A DNA stretch of 64,000 bases from Macrolepiota albuminosa (lineage: Eukaryota; Basidiomycota; Agaricomycetes; Agaricales; Agaricaceae), in NCBI GenBank assembly GCA_027475525.1, contig JAMWFC010000117.1, positions 4,140,183-4,204,182 of the forward strand. The letters are read 5' to 3'. The position numbers and the translations under genes are program-made. The notes under the pieces are model-generated. The model saw nothing but the letters and a program-made list of their open reading frames with translations. It made no database searches and was not told where the DNA came from. How positions within the stretch are numbered: position 1 is the stretch's first letter; the number at the start of each line of letters is the position of its first letter. Below are positions 32,989 to 43,740 of the stretch, piece after piece.

Positions 32989-35165
32989 TTAATACGAAAA
33001 GAAACCCATCCCGAAAACTTTTTCAGCTAATGACTCTTCACTCGCTCTGCATGACGCCCAGAGGTTTGCCTGCTGGCTAGGCAAAATGTGACTAGGACGC
33101 CCAGCATTCTTCCAGTGAAAAGATCTGCCAAAATCAATCAAGCGGAAGCTCAAATCCTCTCTCCTGCGCTGCGAGGGTGGAGCACTGATCGGGCCACGTT
33201 GACTGACAATGTTACGAGGGTAAATCGAACCGTGAGCCCAACCTGCGTGATGGAGACGGTAGATAAGAGACAGGGCTTCATTCCTATGAAACAAGATGTC
33301 AGCTTTCCTTAAAATCATGAAGAGAGCCAGAAGCTCACTTTTGGTCATAAGTGAGTTCTTCGGGATTGACAGGCGAGCCACAATCTTCAAGAAGCAGAAT
33401 GGGACTGAAATACCCCGTTTTCTTGTTCTCGCCTTCCTTATCTTCCCTTTCCTGATTATCTTTATCATCGTCAAAGTTCCACTCTGGGACATAGTACCCA
33501 TAGAACTGCGGCACCAATGCTCCAACTGGGACAGGATCGTGCATAGGTGGAAGAATATTGAATCCACTCCAGTGCTGGAACATGTGCTTCTTAAACGATT
33601 CGTAGTTGGCCGCCTCACTAACCAGATGGTCATCATTGCGAAGGGACAGTTTACCTATTACGCGCATCTTCACCGTAGGAGGTACCTCAGGCGGCGGCTT
33701 TACATGTGGACACGTCGGATGCATCGGGTCTTGCCATTCAACAGTCGTGCGTATAGGGCGCACGGGACCAGCGTATTCGGCATGATATGTGCAGTCCTGC
33801 GTCTCAAACTGACCTTCATCTGAATCACTTTTATCAAGATTTTGTCTCTGTACGACGTGAAAGACAACGGATGGTCGGCCCTTAGGAACAAGCTTGATCT
33901 CCCCACTCAACTCCTTCCATTTCGGGTTTTTGAGCTCACCATGCTCACCATCCTCCTCACGAATAATGCGCGCAATGTCTGCCTTGACACACTGTTCGCA
34001 CAGGATAAAATCGGTAGAGGGTGGTGGAATGACGGCTGATCGTGGAAGCTCCCATTCGGCTTGATAGACAACAGAGTGGTTTCCGGTCCCAACAACGTAC
34101 TTTGGGGAGAGATAAAGGTGCGCTTCTTCGATGGGTTCACTAACTTTTGAGGCTGGGGCATGGGAACGAGGAGGACGTCCGTGCACGACGAAGACAGGAG
34201 GCTCTACGGGACCAGGGATTGCAGGTGGACGGATGAGGTAGCCTTCGAGGACATTCTTCTTGTCAGCACGATCTTCAAGAGGATCGTTAATGAATTCATT
34301 GATTAAAATCTCTTTCTTCTGAGCCTTAAGTCGTTCTTCAGCTTCCGCTTTCGCTCGTTTTGCACCATGTTTAGAAAATTTGAGCCTGTATACATGCGTG
34401 ATATCTTCCATGGAAGTCCATTCCTCACCATCATAAGGCTTGGCTCCGCCGAAGACATTCTTTGACTGGACAGCAAGGAGGTTCCAGGGATCGTGCACGA
34501 CAAGTTTTTTAGGAAGGTGATCAAGGTCGATGGTTGATGTGATGCGCTCGGTTTTGTAACTGAAGGGGACGAGAGGCCACGACAAGGGGTAATTAGCAAC
34601 ATCAAAAAGAGATCCAGTCGATGCCTGTAGAAGGGTTCAACCGATACAACTTGAACGATGGATGTGACCAGACCTCTTTGCCTTTCATTATCTGCTTTGA
34701 CATAGATATCCCGGCCTTCCCCTGCCTGATATTTTCCTCCAGTTCTTCAATCTTCGTACACGGTGACCACAGCTCAATAATCTTTGGAACCTCTTCCATC
34801 TCTGCCCACGCAATCTCGTCCTTAGCGTAGTCAGTCTCGCCGTTCGCTTTCATCCACTCCATCAACTTGCTTCCAGTCGTGATCGTTGAGAGATAAGGCA
34901 CATCTGGCATCCGGTTTACTCGATAAAAGTCGAATATCGTCGCACCCCATAATTGAATGCCGTTTGGAATCGTTTTTCCGGGAAGCGTGTTCGCGGGAGT
35001 AATATTGCTGCCTTTAGGGTCACGTGGCCAATAACGGTAAACCATTCGTTTACGAGACCTTTTGCCGTTCAAAACCTGGAGAGCTTCGCTTGTAGATGCT
35101 TCGTCTTTGGTTGGCATTCTCGAATTTCCTGACGTCTTGTCCTTTTTGAAACCGGTATTGTACAG
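32989..35165 (-). pseudogene. Fungal kinase-like gene, main part, interrupted by copia C
   Basis: Minus strand. The N-terminal region (35165-34610) runs MVYRYWPRDPKGSN, QLWGATIFDFYRVNRMPDVP and so on. A run of five T (plus-strand A 34604-34608) is one base too long and shifts the frame; with four it reads on as WISFDVANYPLSWPLVPFSY. The kinase-like domain has GTGNHSVVYQAEW (P-loop-like), an intron at 33284-33338, AGWAHGSIYPRNIV (catalytic-loop position, with HGS instead of HRD) and FRLIDFGRS (DFG). It ends at TAA 32991-32989. It belongs to the kinase-like proteins typical of mushroom-forming fungi; the missing catalytic Asp leaves activity doubtful. The first 29 codons are at 40759-40847. Confidence 0.85.
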
Positions 35166-35517
35166 TGTTACAATCCAGGGCGCAGGACACCGTAAGTGTG
35201 CCGACCTCCCTTTACCCTTCACACACGTCACACATATCACACGACATATCACACACCTTTGTCGTCAATGGACAAAGGAATATATAGATACATATATACC
35301 CTACTTACACAACGACACCCTCAGTCACTTCTATTCAGACTGAGGGTGAGTCGACATACTATACATGATACAAAACATAATACTTACTGTACCGTAGATC
35401 AGACTCTGACGTAGTCTGTGTATTGCAGGTACAGAATACAGTCACTTCTATTCAGACTGAGGATCAGACTCTGACGTAGTCTGTGTATTGCAGGTTCTAA
35501 TAGTACGGATTCCAACA
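35166..35517 (+). repeat. Copia C 5' LTR
   Basis: 352 bp. Contains a hairpin CCCTCAGTC...GACTGAGGG (35318-35346) and an internal direct repeat of about 34 bp (GATCAGACTCTGACGTAGTC..., at 35397 and 35462) that is present in both LTRs and so is genuine. Confidence 0.97.
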
Positions 35518-35527
35518 GGTTATGGGA
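35518..35527 (+). other. Copia C primer binding site
   Basis: GGTTATGGGA directly after the LTR. It is complementary to the anticodon loop region of initiator tRNA-Met (CCCAUAACC), the half-tRNA priming used by Drosophila copia. Copia D has GGTTATGGGCC at the same place. Confidence 0.75.
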
Positions 35528-35704
35528 CCTTGCTGCTTCGTACTCTGAGGTGCGATACTGGAATCCGACGGAATCTCTGTCTATTGTTTCTTTTTTTTCG
35601 GGCCGGCAGTCCGATTTTCACGCATCTAATCCTCGCGCGGCTCGCGTGGAGAACCTTTTTTCACCCCTGCTGTTTTCTAAAAACCCGCCTGTATCCGGTG
35701 AACG

Positions 35705-38700
35705 ATGACTACGCCTGGTACTGATACCAAGCCCGCCACCCCTGCCCCCACGTCTGTGGACGTACCTCTAGCTCCGGAAATCATCGCAGAAATGCGTCGA
35801 GTCGATAGCTCAACGAACCCGACTGTCCTGTCTGTCGGGAAGGTTACTGCGACCTGGAGCGGCCATATTTTAGAGAAGGATGACGGTCGTTGGGGGGAAT
35901 GGTCTTACAATATGGACCTTGAGCTGTCTATGGCACAGCTGTGGGACTGCATCTTCAACCAACCTCCGCCGCCACATCCGGTCTATGAGCCTCGTGCGCA
36001 TCGGGCCTGGATCAGCAACAATCGCTTGGCCTGCTCTTTCATAAAGCGCGCACTGTCCACGTCAGAGCAGAAGCTGTGTGCGGGGGAATGGGATCCGATA
36101 AAGCTATGGAAGTACCTTAAGGATCGTCATGGTGGTGCAGTGCCGGTTCAGCAAGTCCGCCTGCTCCAGGAGGCTTTAACGATGAAGTGCTCTGCGTCGG
36201 AGTCTCTTACAAAGACAGCGGATGCCATCTTGGATAAGATAAATCGTGCTTTCGAGGCCGGCGACGTCACCAAGGAACTGTTGCAGTCGATCGCGATCCT
36301 GTCTTCCCTCTCCGACAAATCCTACGCCCACATCAGATCAATTATATCCCGCGATCTCACTGCCGCGGCTGATGTAGCGAAGTATGGTCCTGCTCAGATC
36401 CGGCAGTTCCTTGAAGGTGAACAAACGCTCATCGACGCGGATAAATCCATGGGCGTATCAGCAGAGACTGTGACGGTCCTGGCGGCGAAGACCTCCAGGC
36501 TCGAGAAGCTAGTCTGTAACAACTGTAAGGCCCGAGGCCGTGCGTCGTTCACGGGGCATACCATGCCATGGTGCATCCTGGAGGGTGGAGGCATGGCCGG
36601 GAAGACCATTGAGGAGTCCCGGGTGGCGAGGTTAGCCAAGTTTGAGGCCCAGCGAAAGGAGAAGGACAAAAAGCCGGCGATTTCGAAGGTCACCATCACA
36701 CCAGCAGGGGGCAAGGCATTCACTCTCGAGGGCGACTCTAGTTATATCGCCGCATGTGTCGCTGCACAGGGTGGGATGGCTACCAGCAAACCGGAATTCG
36801 CAGGTCTAGCCTCAGACGAGGTACCGACCACCTCTTTAGCAGAAGTCGAGATGATGGAGTTTGACGCCTTGATCGCGGTTGAGGAGGAGTGTAGGCCCGG
36901 CAGACCCAACCTTACTCAAGACGCTGACACGGCGTTAGCGGCCATATCAACCGAGACTTCCCCTTTTTACCTCGATTCAGGAGCTACCGTGCATATCTCC
37001 CCTGACCCAACCGATTTTGTTACTCTAACCCCAATTCCGGAGCGCCCGGTCCGGGGAGTTGGGGGGGCCACTATTGCCGCAAAAGGGATAGGCAATGTAC
37101 GTCTACTGGTCAAGGGCGGCGCTCGAATTGAGGTGCAAAACGTGCTGTACATACCGGAATCTACAGCTCGCCTCCTCTCCGTTAGTAAGCTCGCCAAGCA
37201 GAACGGAATCTTCACGACTTTCAACAATGAAGGAGCACAATTAATGAAGCAGCCCTCTAGAGCCGTTGTTGCGACTGGCACACTTCTCCCCCATAAAAGC
37301 CTATATGCTTTAGACCTTCACGTTGATCACGCTCTCGCAGTCCACTCACCCCCCGACCTTAAAACCTGGCACCTCAGGCTGGGCCACGCAAACTACCAAG
37401 CCATAATGCAGATGGCTCATGCTGGCATGATCGAAGGTATGCCCAAGACCTTCCCCTCCAAACCTCCCAAATGTAACCATTGTATTCTCGGTAAACAGGC
37501 TCGAACGCCCGTACCGAAGGAAAGGGAGGAAGGGAGGGGGCATAGGGCTACAAGGAGACTTGAAAAAGTTTGGGTGGATCTAGCGGGTCAATCAGCAGTG
37601 ACGTCGCGTACTGGGAACAATTACGTTATGAATATAGTGGACGACTTTACCAATAAACCGTGGTCCATACCCTTAAAATCGAAAGATGAAGGTTTCGGTG
37701 AGCTACGGGCTTGGATCCTCGCCCGAGAAAACGAAACTGGGGAAAAGGTCAAAATTCTGCGGACAGGACGTGATGGCGAGTTCAACGGGGTCGAGCATAA
37801 GTCTTGGTATCGATCTAAAGGTATATTGCTTGAGGTCGGGGCACCATATACGTCCGCCCATATCGGACGTGTTGAGCGTATGCATAGGACACTCATGGGA
37901 AAGGCTCGATCTATGCGTTTGGCAGCAAACTGTCCCCCGTTCCTGTGGGATGAGTTTTATCTCACCGCCACCCACCTCCACGGGAAGACGAAAACGTCAG
38001 CAGTAGACAACGTAACCCCGGATGAATTGTGGTATGGGAGACGACCGGACTACTCCTACATTCGCGAGATAGGCTGTCGAGTGTTCGTCCTGATCATGGG
38101 GCAACACAACCCAAAAGTATATGAGCGATCCATCGAGTGCGTCCTAATTGGCTACGATTCGAACTCTAAAGCGTATCGATGTTATGACAAGTCAACGAAG
38201 AAGGTGTACAGTACATACCACGTACGATTTATAGAGAGTCACGAGGACAGCATGCCACGAACCGCACCACCAGATCCAAGTACCACACCAGACTTTGAAC
38301 GGAAGACCGACTACCCCACCATAACGTCGATAAGTGATCGGTCCGTGCCTGAACCCAACACGCGCCACGACGACGAAGAGCCTATGCGTATTCCAGGGTG
38401 CATCACCCAAGACGAGGAGACTATCCAACCTGCTGCCACGCCTATCGAATCTACGGCAACCGAAGAGCGACAAGTGACGCCGGACCCAGCTCCCACCAGA
38501 CCTGAAGAGCCCATGATGCCTCGCCGATCGGACAGGACTCGTATACCTACTGTTCGATCATCACCGGGTATCCAGACGGAGACACGAACGGAGAGGGCTA
38601 CGAGGGAAGCGAGAGAATCAGCTGAACGCGTCCGGGGGGCTCGAGCAGGACGGAGAAGGGCCCTGGAAGAGCTTAGGAACAACGTGCCTGAAGGAGGAGA

Positions 38701-40399
38701 TGGCGTGGATGTGGGTGACAACCTCGATCAAGTAATGCAGGCGCTTAACACGATCGAGGACCCACAAACTGACGTCGACCTGGGCGCAGATGCTCCGAAG
38801 ACCCTGGAAGAGGCCATGGCTTCACCAGACTGGCCAAGGTGGGAGGATTCTTACCGTGATGAGCTGAACTCGTTGAAGGAGATGGGAGTGTGGGAACTCG
38901 TGCCACGCGAGAAGGTTCCTGCAGGCCAGAGAATATTCAAAGGTCGTCCGGTCTTCACTATCAAGCGGGACGAGCATGGGAACATCACCCGGTTCAAGAC
39001 CCGGCATGTACTACAAGGGTTCACAATGGTGCAAGGCCGTGACTACGACAAAACCACCTCACCGACTGCACGTGCGGAATCATGGCGGGTCCTGTTGCAC
39101 ATGGCTGCAACCCTTGGCTGGGATGCGACGCAGGTCGATATTAAGACGGCGTTTCTCAATGGGATCTTACCCGAGGAGGAGCAAATTCTCATGCAACAGC
39201 CAAAAGGGTTTGAAGCGAGCGGCAAGGAAGGCTGGGTATGTAAACTGCTACGACCACTGTACGGCATGAAGCAGGCGGGTAGGATCTGGAATAAAACTCT
39301 AGACGACGCGATGAAACGACTCGGGTTTACAAGACTTAGCTGTGAGGCCTGTCTGTACTATCGGAATACTGACAAGGGGGTGGTCATAGCTGGAGTTCAC
39401 GTTGATGATTTCCTTGCCATTGCAAGTACGAAGGCAGCGAATGATCATTTCAAGGACGAGCTACGCAGGATCTGGACTATATCGGATCTAGGTACACCCC
39501 ACCATATCGTTGGCATCGCGGTAAAGTGGGATAGGGTCAATAGGGAAGTTTTTCTCTCGCAAACTACGCTTATAGACAGGATGGTCTCGCAGTATGGGCA
39601 GGCGGAGGCTTTCCCATTATCCGTACCGATGGAGCCAGGAACGAAGCTTCGCCGCGTTGACAGGTCGACGCTGAGCCCAGAGGAACTTGAGAAAATTGCA
39701 CGGATCCCTTATCGGAATCTGGTGGGTGGATTGCTCTGGCTCGCCATCTCAACCCGTCCAGACATACAATATGCGGTCCAACAACTTTCCCAGTTCCTAG
39801 ATTGCTACACGCATACCCACTGGCAAGCGGCAATACGAGTCCTTCGGTATCTCAAGGGTACCCGCGACCTACAACTGTGTTTGGGGGGTTCAGTACCTAT
39901 AAATTTGGTGGGTTTTACGGACTCGGACTGGGCCAACTGTCTCGACACACGACGGAGCGTGGGCGGATACGCATGGTCATTGGGAACGGGTCTAATCTCG
40001 TGGGCGACTCGAAAACAGAGGACAGTGGCTGCTTCATCCTGCGAGGCCGAGTATATGGCCGCCTTCGAGGCGGCACAGGAGTGTATATGGTTGAGGATGC
40101 TGATGAACGCCCTAGGACACGCCCCGACCAATGCCACGACGATACTTTGCGACAACAACTCAGCGATCAACCTATCGGAAGACCCTCTCTTACATTCACG
40201 CGTCAAGCACGTCGACATAAAGTACCATTTTCTACGGGAACGGGTCGCATCCGGGGAAATTACGGTACGATACATACACACGAAGGACAACGCCGCCGAC
40301 ATATTCACGAAGGCACTCCCGGCACCTCATTTCACGAGGCTTCGAAACCTCCTAGGTATGAGGATTCCGCACGAGGAGGAGCGTCACACTTTCCGGTGA
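35705..40399 (+). CDS. gag-pol: Copia C Gag-Pol polyprotein, 1564 residues, intact
   Basis: Starts at ATG 35705 (MTTPGTDTKPATP). Gag core to about residue 260, then a zinc-knuckle-like CNNCKARGRASFTGHTMPWC (CX2CX10HX4C, longer than the usual CX4H) near 272. Protease DSGA with Asp 424. Integrase: H2C2 finger (HLRLGHANY...CNHCILGKQ), catalytic D625, D690, E724. A disordered Pro/Arg linker follows (about 840-1040). RT has HVDDF with D1234/D1235. RNase H has D1406 (TDSDW), E1447 (CEAEYMAA) and D1483 (CDNNSA). Order PR-IN-RT-RH is that of Ty1/copia. It ends at TGA 40397-40399, just before the polypurine tract. All catalytic residues are present. Confidence 0.96.
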   Translation: MTTPGTDTKPATPAPTSVDVPLAPEIIAEMRRVDSSTNPTVLSVGKVTATWSGHILEKDDGRWGEWSYNMDLELSMAQLWDCIFNQPPPPHPVYEPRAHRAWISNNRLACSFIKRALSTSEQKLCAGEWDPIKLWKYLKDRHGGAVPVQQVRLLQEALTMKCSASESLTKTADAILDKINRAFEAGDVTKELLQSIAILSSLSDKSYAHIRSIISRDLTAAADVAKYGPAQIRQFLEGEQTLIDADKSMGVSAETVTVLAAKTSRLEKLVCNNCKARGRASFTGHTMPWCILEGGGMAGKTIEESRVARLAKFEAQRKEKDKKPAISKVTITPAGGKAFTLEGDSSYIAACVAAQGGMATSKPEFAGLASDEVPTTSLAEVEMMEFDALIAVEEECRPGRPNLTQDADTALAAISTETSPFYLDSGATVHISPDPTDFVTLTPIPERPVRGVGGATIAAKGIGNVRLLVKGGARIEVQNVLYIPESTARLLSVSKLAKQNGIFTTFNNEGAQLMKQPSRAVVATGTLLPHKSLYALDLHVDHALAVHSPPDLKTWHLRLGHANYQAIMQMAHAGMIEGMPKTFPSKPPKCNHCILGKQARTPVPKEREEGRGHRATRRLEKVWVDLAGQSAVTSRTGNNYVMNIVDDFTNKPWSIPLKSKDEGFGELRAWILARENETGEKVKILRTGRDGEFNGVEHKSWYRSKGILLEVGAPYTSAHIGRVERMHRTLMGKARSMRLAANCPPFLWDEFYLTATHLHGKTKTSAVDNVTPDELWYGRRPDYSYIREIGCRVFVLIMGQHNPKVYERSIECVLIGYDSNSKAYRCYDKSTKKVYSTYHVRFIESHEDSMPRTAPPDPSTTPDFERKTDYPTITSISDRSVPEPNTRHDDEEPMRIPGCITQDEETIQPAATPIESTATEERQVTPDPAPTRPEEPMMPRRSDRTRIPTVRSSPGIQTETRTERATREARESAERVRGARAGRRRALEELRNNVPEGGDGVDVGDNLDQVMQALNTIEDPQTDVDLGADAPKTLEEAMASPDWPRWEDSYRDELNSLKEMGVWELVPREKVPAGQRIFKGRPVFTIKRDEHGNITRFKTRHVLQGFTMVQGRDYDKTTSPTARAESWRVLLHMAATLGWDATQVDIKTAFLNGILPEEEQILMQQPKGFEASGKEGWVCKLLRPLYGMKQAGRIWNKTLDDAMKRLGFTRLSCEACLYYRNTDKGVVIAGVHVDDFLAIASTKAANDHFKDELRRIWTISDLGTPHHIVGIAVKWDRVNREVFLSQTTLIDRMVSQYGQAEAFPLSVPMEPGTKLRRVDRSTLSPEELEKIARIPYRNLVGGLLWLAISTRPDIQYAVQQLSQFLDCYTHTHWQAAIRVLRYLKGTRDLQLCLGGSVPINLVGFTDSDWANCLDTRRSVGGYAWSLGTGLISWATRKQRTVAASSCEAEYMAAFEAAQECIWLRMLMNALGHAPTNATTILCDNNSAINLSEDPLLHSRVKHVDIKYHFLRERVASGEITVRYIHTKDNAADIFTKALPAPHFTRLRNLLGMRIPHEEERHTFR

Positions 40400-40406
40400 G
40401 GAGGAG
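40395..40406 (+). other. Copia C polypurine tract
   Basis: GGTGAGGAGGAG immediately before the 3' LTR. The same sequence precedes the 3' LTR of copia D on the minus strand. Confidence 0.85.
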
Positions 40407-40758
40407 TGTTACAATCCAGGGCGCAGGACACCGTAAGTGTGCCGACCTCCCTTTACCCTTCACACACGTCACACATATCACACGACATATCACACACCTT
40501 TGTCGTCAATGGACAAAGGAATATATAGATACATATATACCCTACTTACACAACGACACCCTCAGTCACTTCTATTCAGACTGAGGGTGAGTCGACATAC
40601 TATACATGATACAAAACATAATACTTACTGTACCGTAGATCAGACTCTGACGTAGTCTGTGTATTGCAGGTACAGAATACAGTCACTTCTATTCAGACTG
40701 AGGATCAGACTCTGACGTAGTCTGTGTATTGCAGGTTCTAATAGTACGGATTCCAACA
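40407..40758 (+). repeat. Copia C 3' LTR
   Basis: 352 bp, identical to 35166-35517 as read, offset 5241 bp. Confidence 0.97.
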
Positions 40759-40847
40759 TACAGGCTCAAGATCGCGATGAGATCTTCAGCAGTGAAGGTT
40801 TGAGAGTCCTCTTTTGGAAGATTTGAAGAAGGCGCGCCGATATCCAT
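40759..40847 (-). pseudogene. Kinase-like gene, first codons, separated by copia C
   Basis: ATG 40847-40845 opens MDIGAPSSNLPKEDSQTF and continues in frame to the TACAG duplication. Joined to 35160 it reads ILSLYNTGFKKDKTSG without a break, so copia C is inserted around codon 30. The upstream sequence should contain the promoter. Confidence 0.88.
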
Positions 40848-41400
40848 AGGGAAATTATAATCTCTTCCTCAAGTTGTGCAGATATATAGTAATCGCCTGG
40901 ATCCAGTCAACCATTGTTTTGATCACTTTTGAAGGATACGGACCAGCTTCAAATTTGGCCGGAAAGATTGGGGGTGATCAATAATCAAACAAAGTCTTTA
41001 TGCTCGATAAGCCAGACAATGACAGCGGAAAGACAAAGAAGCTACACGTGTAAGGGCTATCGATGAACAAATTCAATCGCCGTCAGGTCAATTTACATAA
41101 GAACCCAATGGGCAAGCCTGAGCGAAGATTTGAACGTCGAAACAGCTGAAGAGCCTTTGTCTAATAATTATACGCGCTGTAGTCAAGTTGGTCTGCTTGA
41201 CACTTGCTGATAAAATAAAATAGGACAAGACAACGGACGGTATGGCTGTACGCGTCGAAAGGAACGGAGTGAGTCAGGTTTAACAAAAGATTTTATAGGC
41301 CCTAGTTACTCGGTTAGGTACGCTGCATAGATATCGGAGGTACTTACAACACAGAGAGTATCCAGTCCAGGGTCTCTCTACATTCTTCGGGACTCAGCGC

Positions 41401-41637
41401 TCAGCGTCGAAGCGAACCAACAAGGACTGTGCCAGATTGGAATTCAGTCTCCGACGGAATATTCATGACTACATGTTCATCTGCAAAGCACTTCTTACAC
41501 GATGCGCTAACTGGCATCATTGCGAATCTTTTCCTGGTTGTATCTGTCCTCCGACTTGCCTGCAGTCTAGAGAAATGACCTTTTTTAAATGTTTTCCGGC
41601 AACCGTGACAGAATTGACAAACAGTGGTTCTGAGCAT
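41401..41637 (-). CDS. Possible small Cys-rich protein (79 codons)
   Basis: From ATG 41637 the frame reads MLRTTVCQFCHGCRKTFKKG and later CKKC, with two CX2C pairs that could bind zinc. It ends at TGA 41403-41401. The pattern recalls the N-terminal zinc-finger segment of some fungal transposon-linked proteins (CxGCxKxF), but the fit is loose. It may be a fragment or contain an intron. No neighbours support a role. Confidence 0.3.
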   Translation of the reverse strand: MLRTTVCQFCHGCRKTFKKGHFSRLQASRRTDTTRKRFAMMPVSASCKKCFADEHVVMNIPSETEFQSGTVLVGSLRR

Positions 41638-43579
41638 TGCTGTCGCTTCAACTTGGTCTTGTCTATCTTTGTAGCTTGTCGGTAATCTATTCAAAGTGTC
41701 TTTGTACAGGTTCGGCGCTTTTTACCTAGACACGTTTGCAAGCCTTTCTACAATGTGTACTAATTAGTCTATAAACTCGTTAAGCACTATCAATACGAAA
41801 AGTGCTTGCAAATACTCTTTACCCTGGCCGCCGTATCTCATGCAACGAGCGTTTTATATGCCAAAAACAAAACATATGCTCCATTTGTCTGTATGTAACA
41901 GGCCACCGTCTGCGTATCTTCCGTGCTTGCATTCCCTGTTGATTTGTCTGTATAAAAGAGCTTCTGGCGTTGACTAGCATTGAAAAAAAATCATTGGTGC
42001 TGGAAACCAGACCGCCCTACGCTTTCCTAGTTGGATTGCGCAAAGGTTGCTTTACCTGTGGATCTGCTGATCTCTTGTTCCAATTGATCTGATAAAACAT
42101 GAGCCAATGCAACTTGGTATGCGTAGATGGTGGACATTTAGATTGATCTTGACGCAACAGAAGCTCGAGTCGCCATGGAAATTCTATATACTGTAAGCGA
42201 GTCCTAATACCATAGCCATCATGCATTCAATTGAATCGTTAGCGAGCAGTCCAGCGACAGTGACGGTTGGAAATGTTCTACATCTAACTGTCAATGCCTT
42301 TTGTTAAAGATTACGTAGTTACGCATGTAACGTCAAATGCTATTTTTGAGGTTTCCAAGCTCATGATTGTGTCAAATAACCGGTCCGTGGAACAACTGTT
42401 GGCAAACGGAAGAACGACAGATCTGATGGAAAATCGCGAGAAAGAAAAGAAAGAAAAGAAACTCTGCCTCACGAAAGGGGGTAAAATTGGACAGCCCAAA
42501 TACGTAGGACGGAGTTATTCCGGATGTTTTCTTCGATAAACTCTTCCACCTTTGGAAAAGCATACCCACAGTGCTGAACATTGCATACATAAATACTTCT
42601 CGATAGGCCGGGTACATCCAGGAGGTGGCGGAAGAAACCGAGGCACATATCAGAAGCTGATCAACCATACTCCCGCGAAAGATACGAACTGATATGCCAT
42701 CTTCTTTGATTGACTGGGAAGATTAGCATGGTGCAATTGAGGCTGAAGGTTCCTGGATCCCTGGGGTATAGATGCAGCCGGCCTTAGATTAAACACTCTA
42801 ATATGTCAAAAAAACCTGCCCAATTTCCAATATCTGTAAAAAGGTACGGTATCCTGTCGGACCGGCGTCGTCGGAACTATTTGAACAAAGTACTATTTAC
42901 TTCCGGTGGCGGGCGATAGCTTTTGAATTTGAAAGATATCGGATTAAGATCGAAGACCGTCGAGGGGCTACAGGGGCTAATCCCTTGTCCTTTAAGTTTT
43001 AAGTGAAATCATATCTAAACCTTGAACCTCACGAACTGCCTGACCTCTAGCCGAGGGGTCGCCTGACCTCAACGGGCGCAAAGAACCCGCAAAGATAGCC
43101 CAACCATTCACGCCCGAAAAAGGAACCGCAAAAACAGAAGCATCAATCCTAAAGGCGAATCGGGAACATATGTAAGGAGACGCAAGTAGCTTCCCAAACA
43201 ACCCACTCAGCTGATCCCAACGAAAGATAACCTGACCGGCCCCACCCTGCACAGCACTTTTTCGAAGGAGCTTAAAATTTAACCTTGGGATTCTCAATTT
43301 TGATAGCGTCGCCGGAGTGGTGGGGGATGGGTTTGGGTCTATGGCACCCCGACATTAGGGCTGTGAGTTACGTTTCCATCGAGGGGAAGTACACCTCGAG
43401 TACACTTTCATAGAGGTTGATTATGGGGAGAAGGCTCGGCTCGGGTGTGGATCTTGGCCCGGATGCCGCGCACTGCAAGCTCTTTCTTTGACGCGCCCGA
43501 TCATGCATCATGTCTCGATCGACTTGAAGGTTTTTCGATCAGACCTCCATGGACAGAGTTCATACGAGCCTTCTAGATA
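41638..43579. other. No recognisable gene
   Basis: I see only short unsupported frames in both directions, with no conserved motif, tRNA or repeat boundary. The upstream region of the kinase-like gene lies at 40848 onward. The stretch ends at the pogo-like element. Confidence 0.5.
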
Positions 43580-43592
43580 CAGTCAAACCTCT
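43580..43592 (+). repeat. Terminal inverted repeat, left
   Basis: CAGTCAAACCTCT, abutting TA at 43578-43579. It matches the inverse of 46347-46359 and 46579-46591. Confidence 0.8.
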
Positions 43593-43740
43593 TATAACCG
43601 ATGGCCCCTCCGTGGAAGCCAAAAGTTATCGGTTATAAGAGGTTATCGGGTATGAGAGGGGTTGTTATGGAGGTCTCCAAAAGCCTGTTTAGTCATTATT
43701 TTAGATTGTATACATCATTTGATAGCTACGTAAATGTATA

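Larger units (their letters stand above)
35166..40758 (+). mobile_element. Copia C: complete Ty1/copia retrotransposon
   Basis: Identical 352-bp LTRs at 35166-35517 and 40407-40758, TGTTACAATCC to GGATTCCAACA. Perfect 5-bp target duplication TACAG (35161-35165, 40759-40763). Primer site, polypurine tract and one uninterrupted 1564-codon gag-pol frame are all present. It lies in the kinase-like gene in the opposite orientation. Identical LTRs and an open frame indicate a very recent, potentially active insertion. Confidence 0.97.

Noticed and set aside
35397..35495. Internal 65-bp-period repeat in the copia C LTR as another assembly duplication
   Set aside because: The period is not 77 and the same structure is present in both LTRs.
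42992..43297. 101-codon minus-strand ORF
   Set aside because: No motif, no plausible start context and no neighbour support; not listed as a gene.
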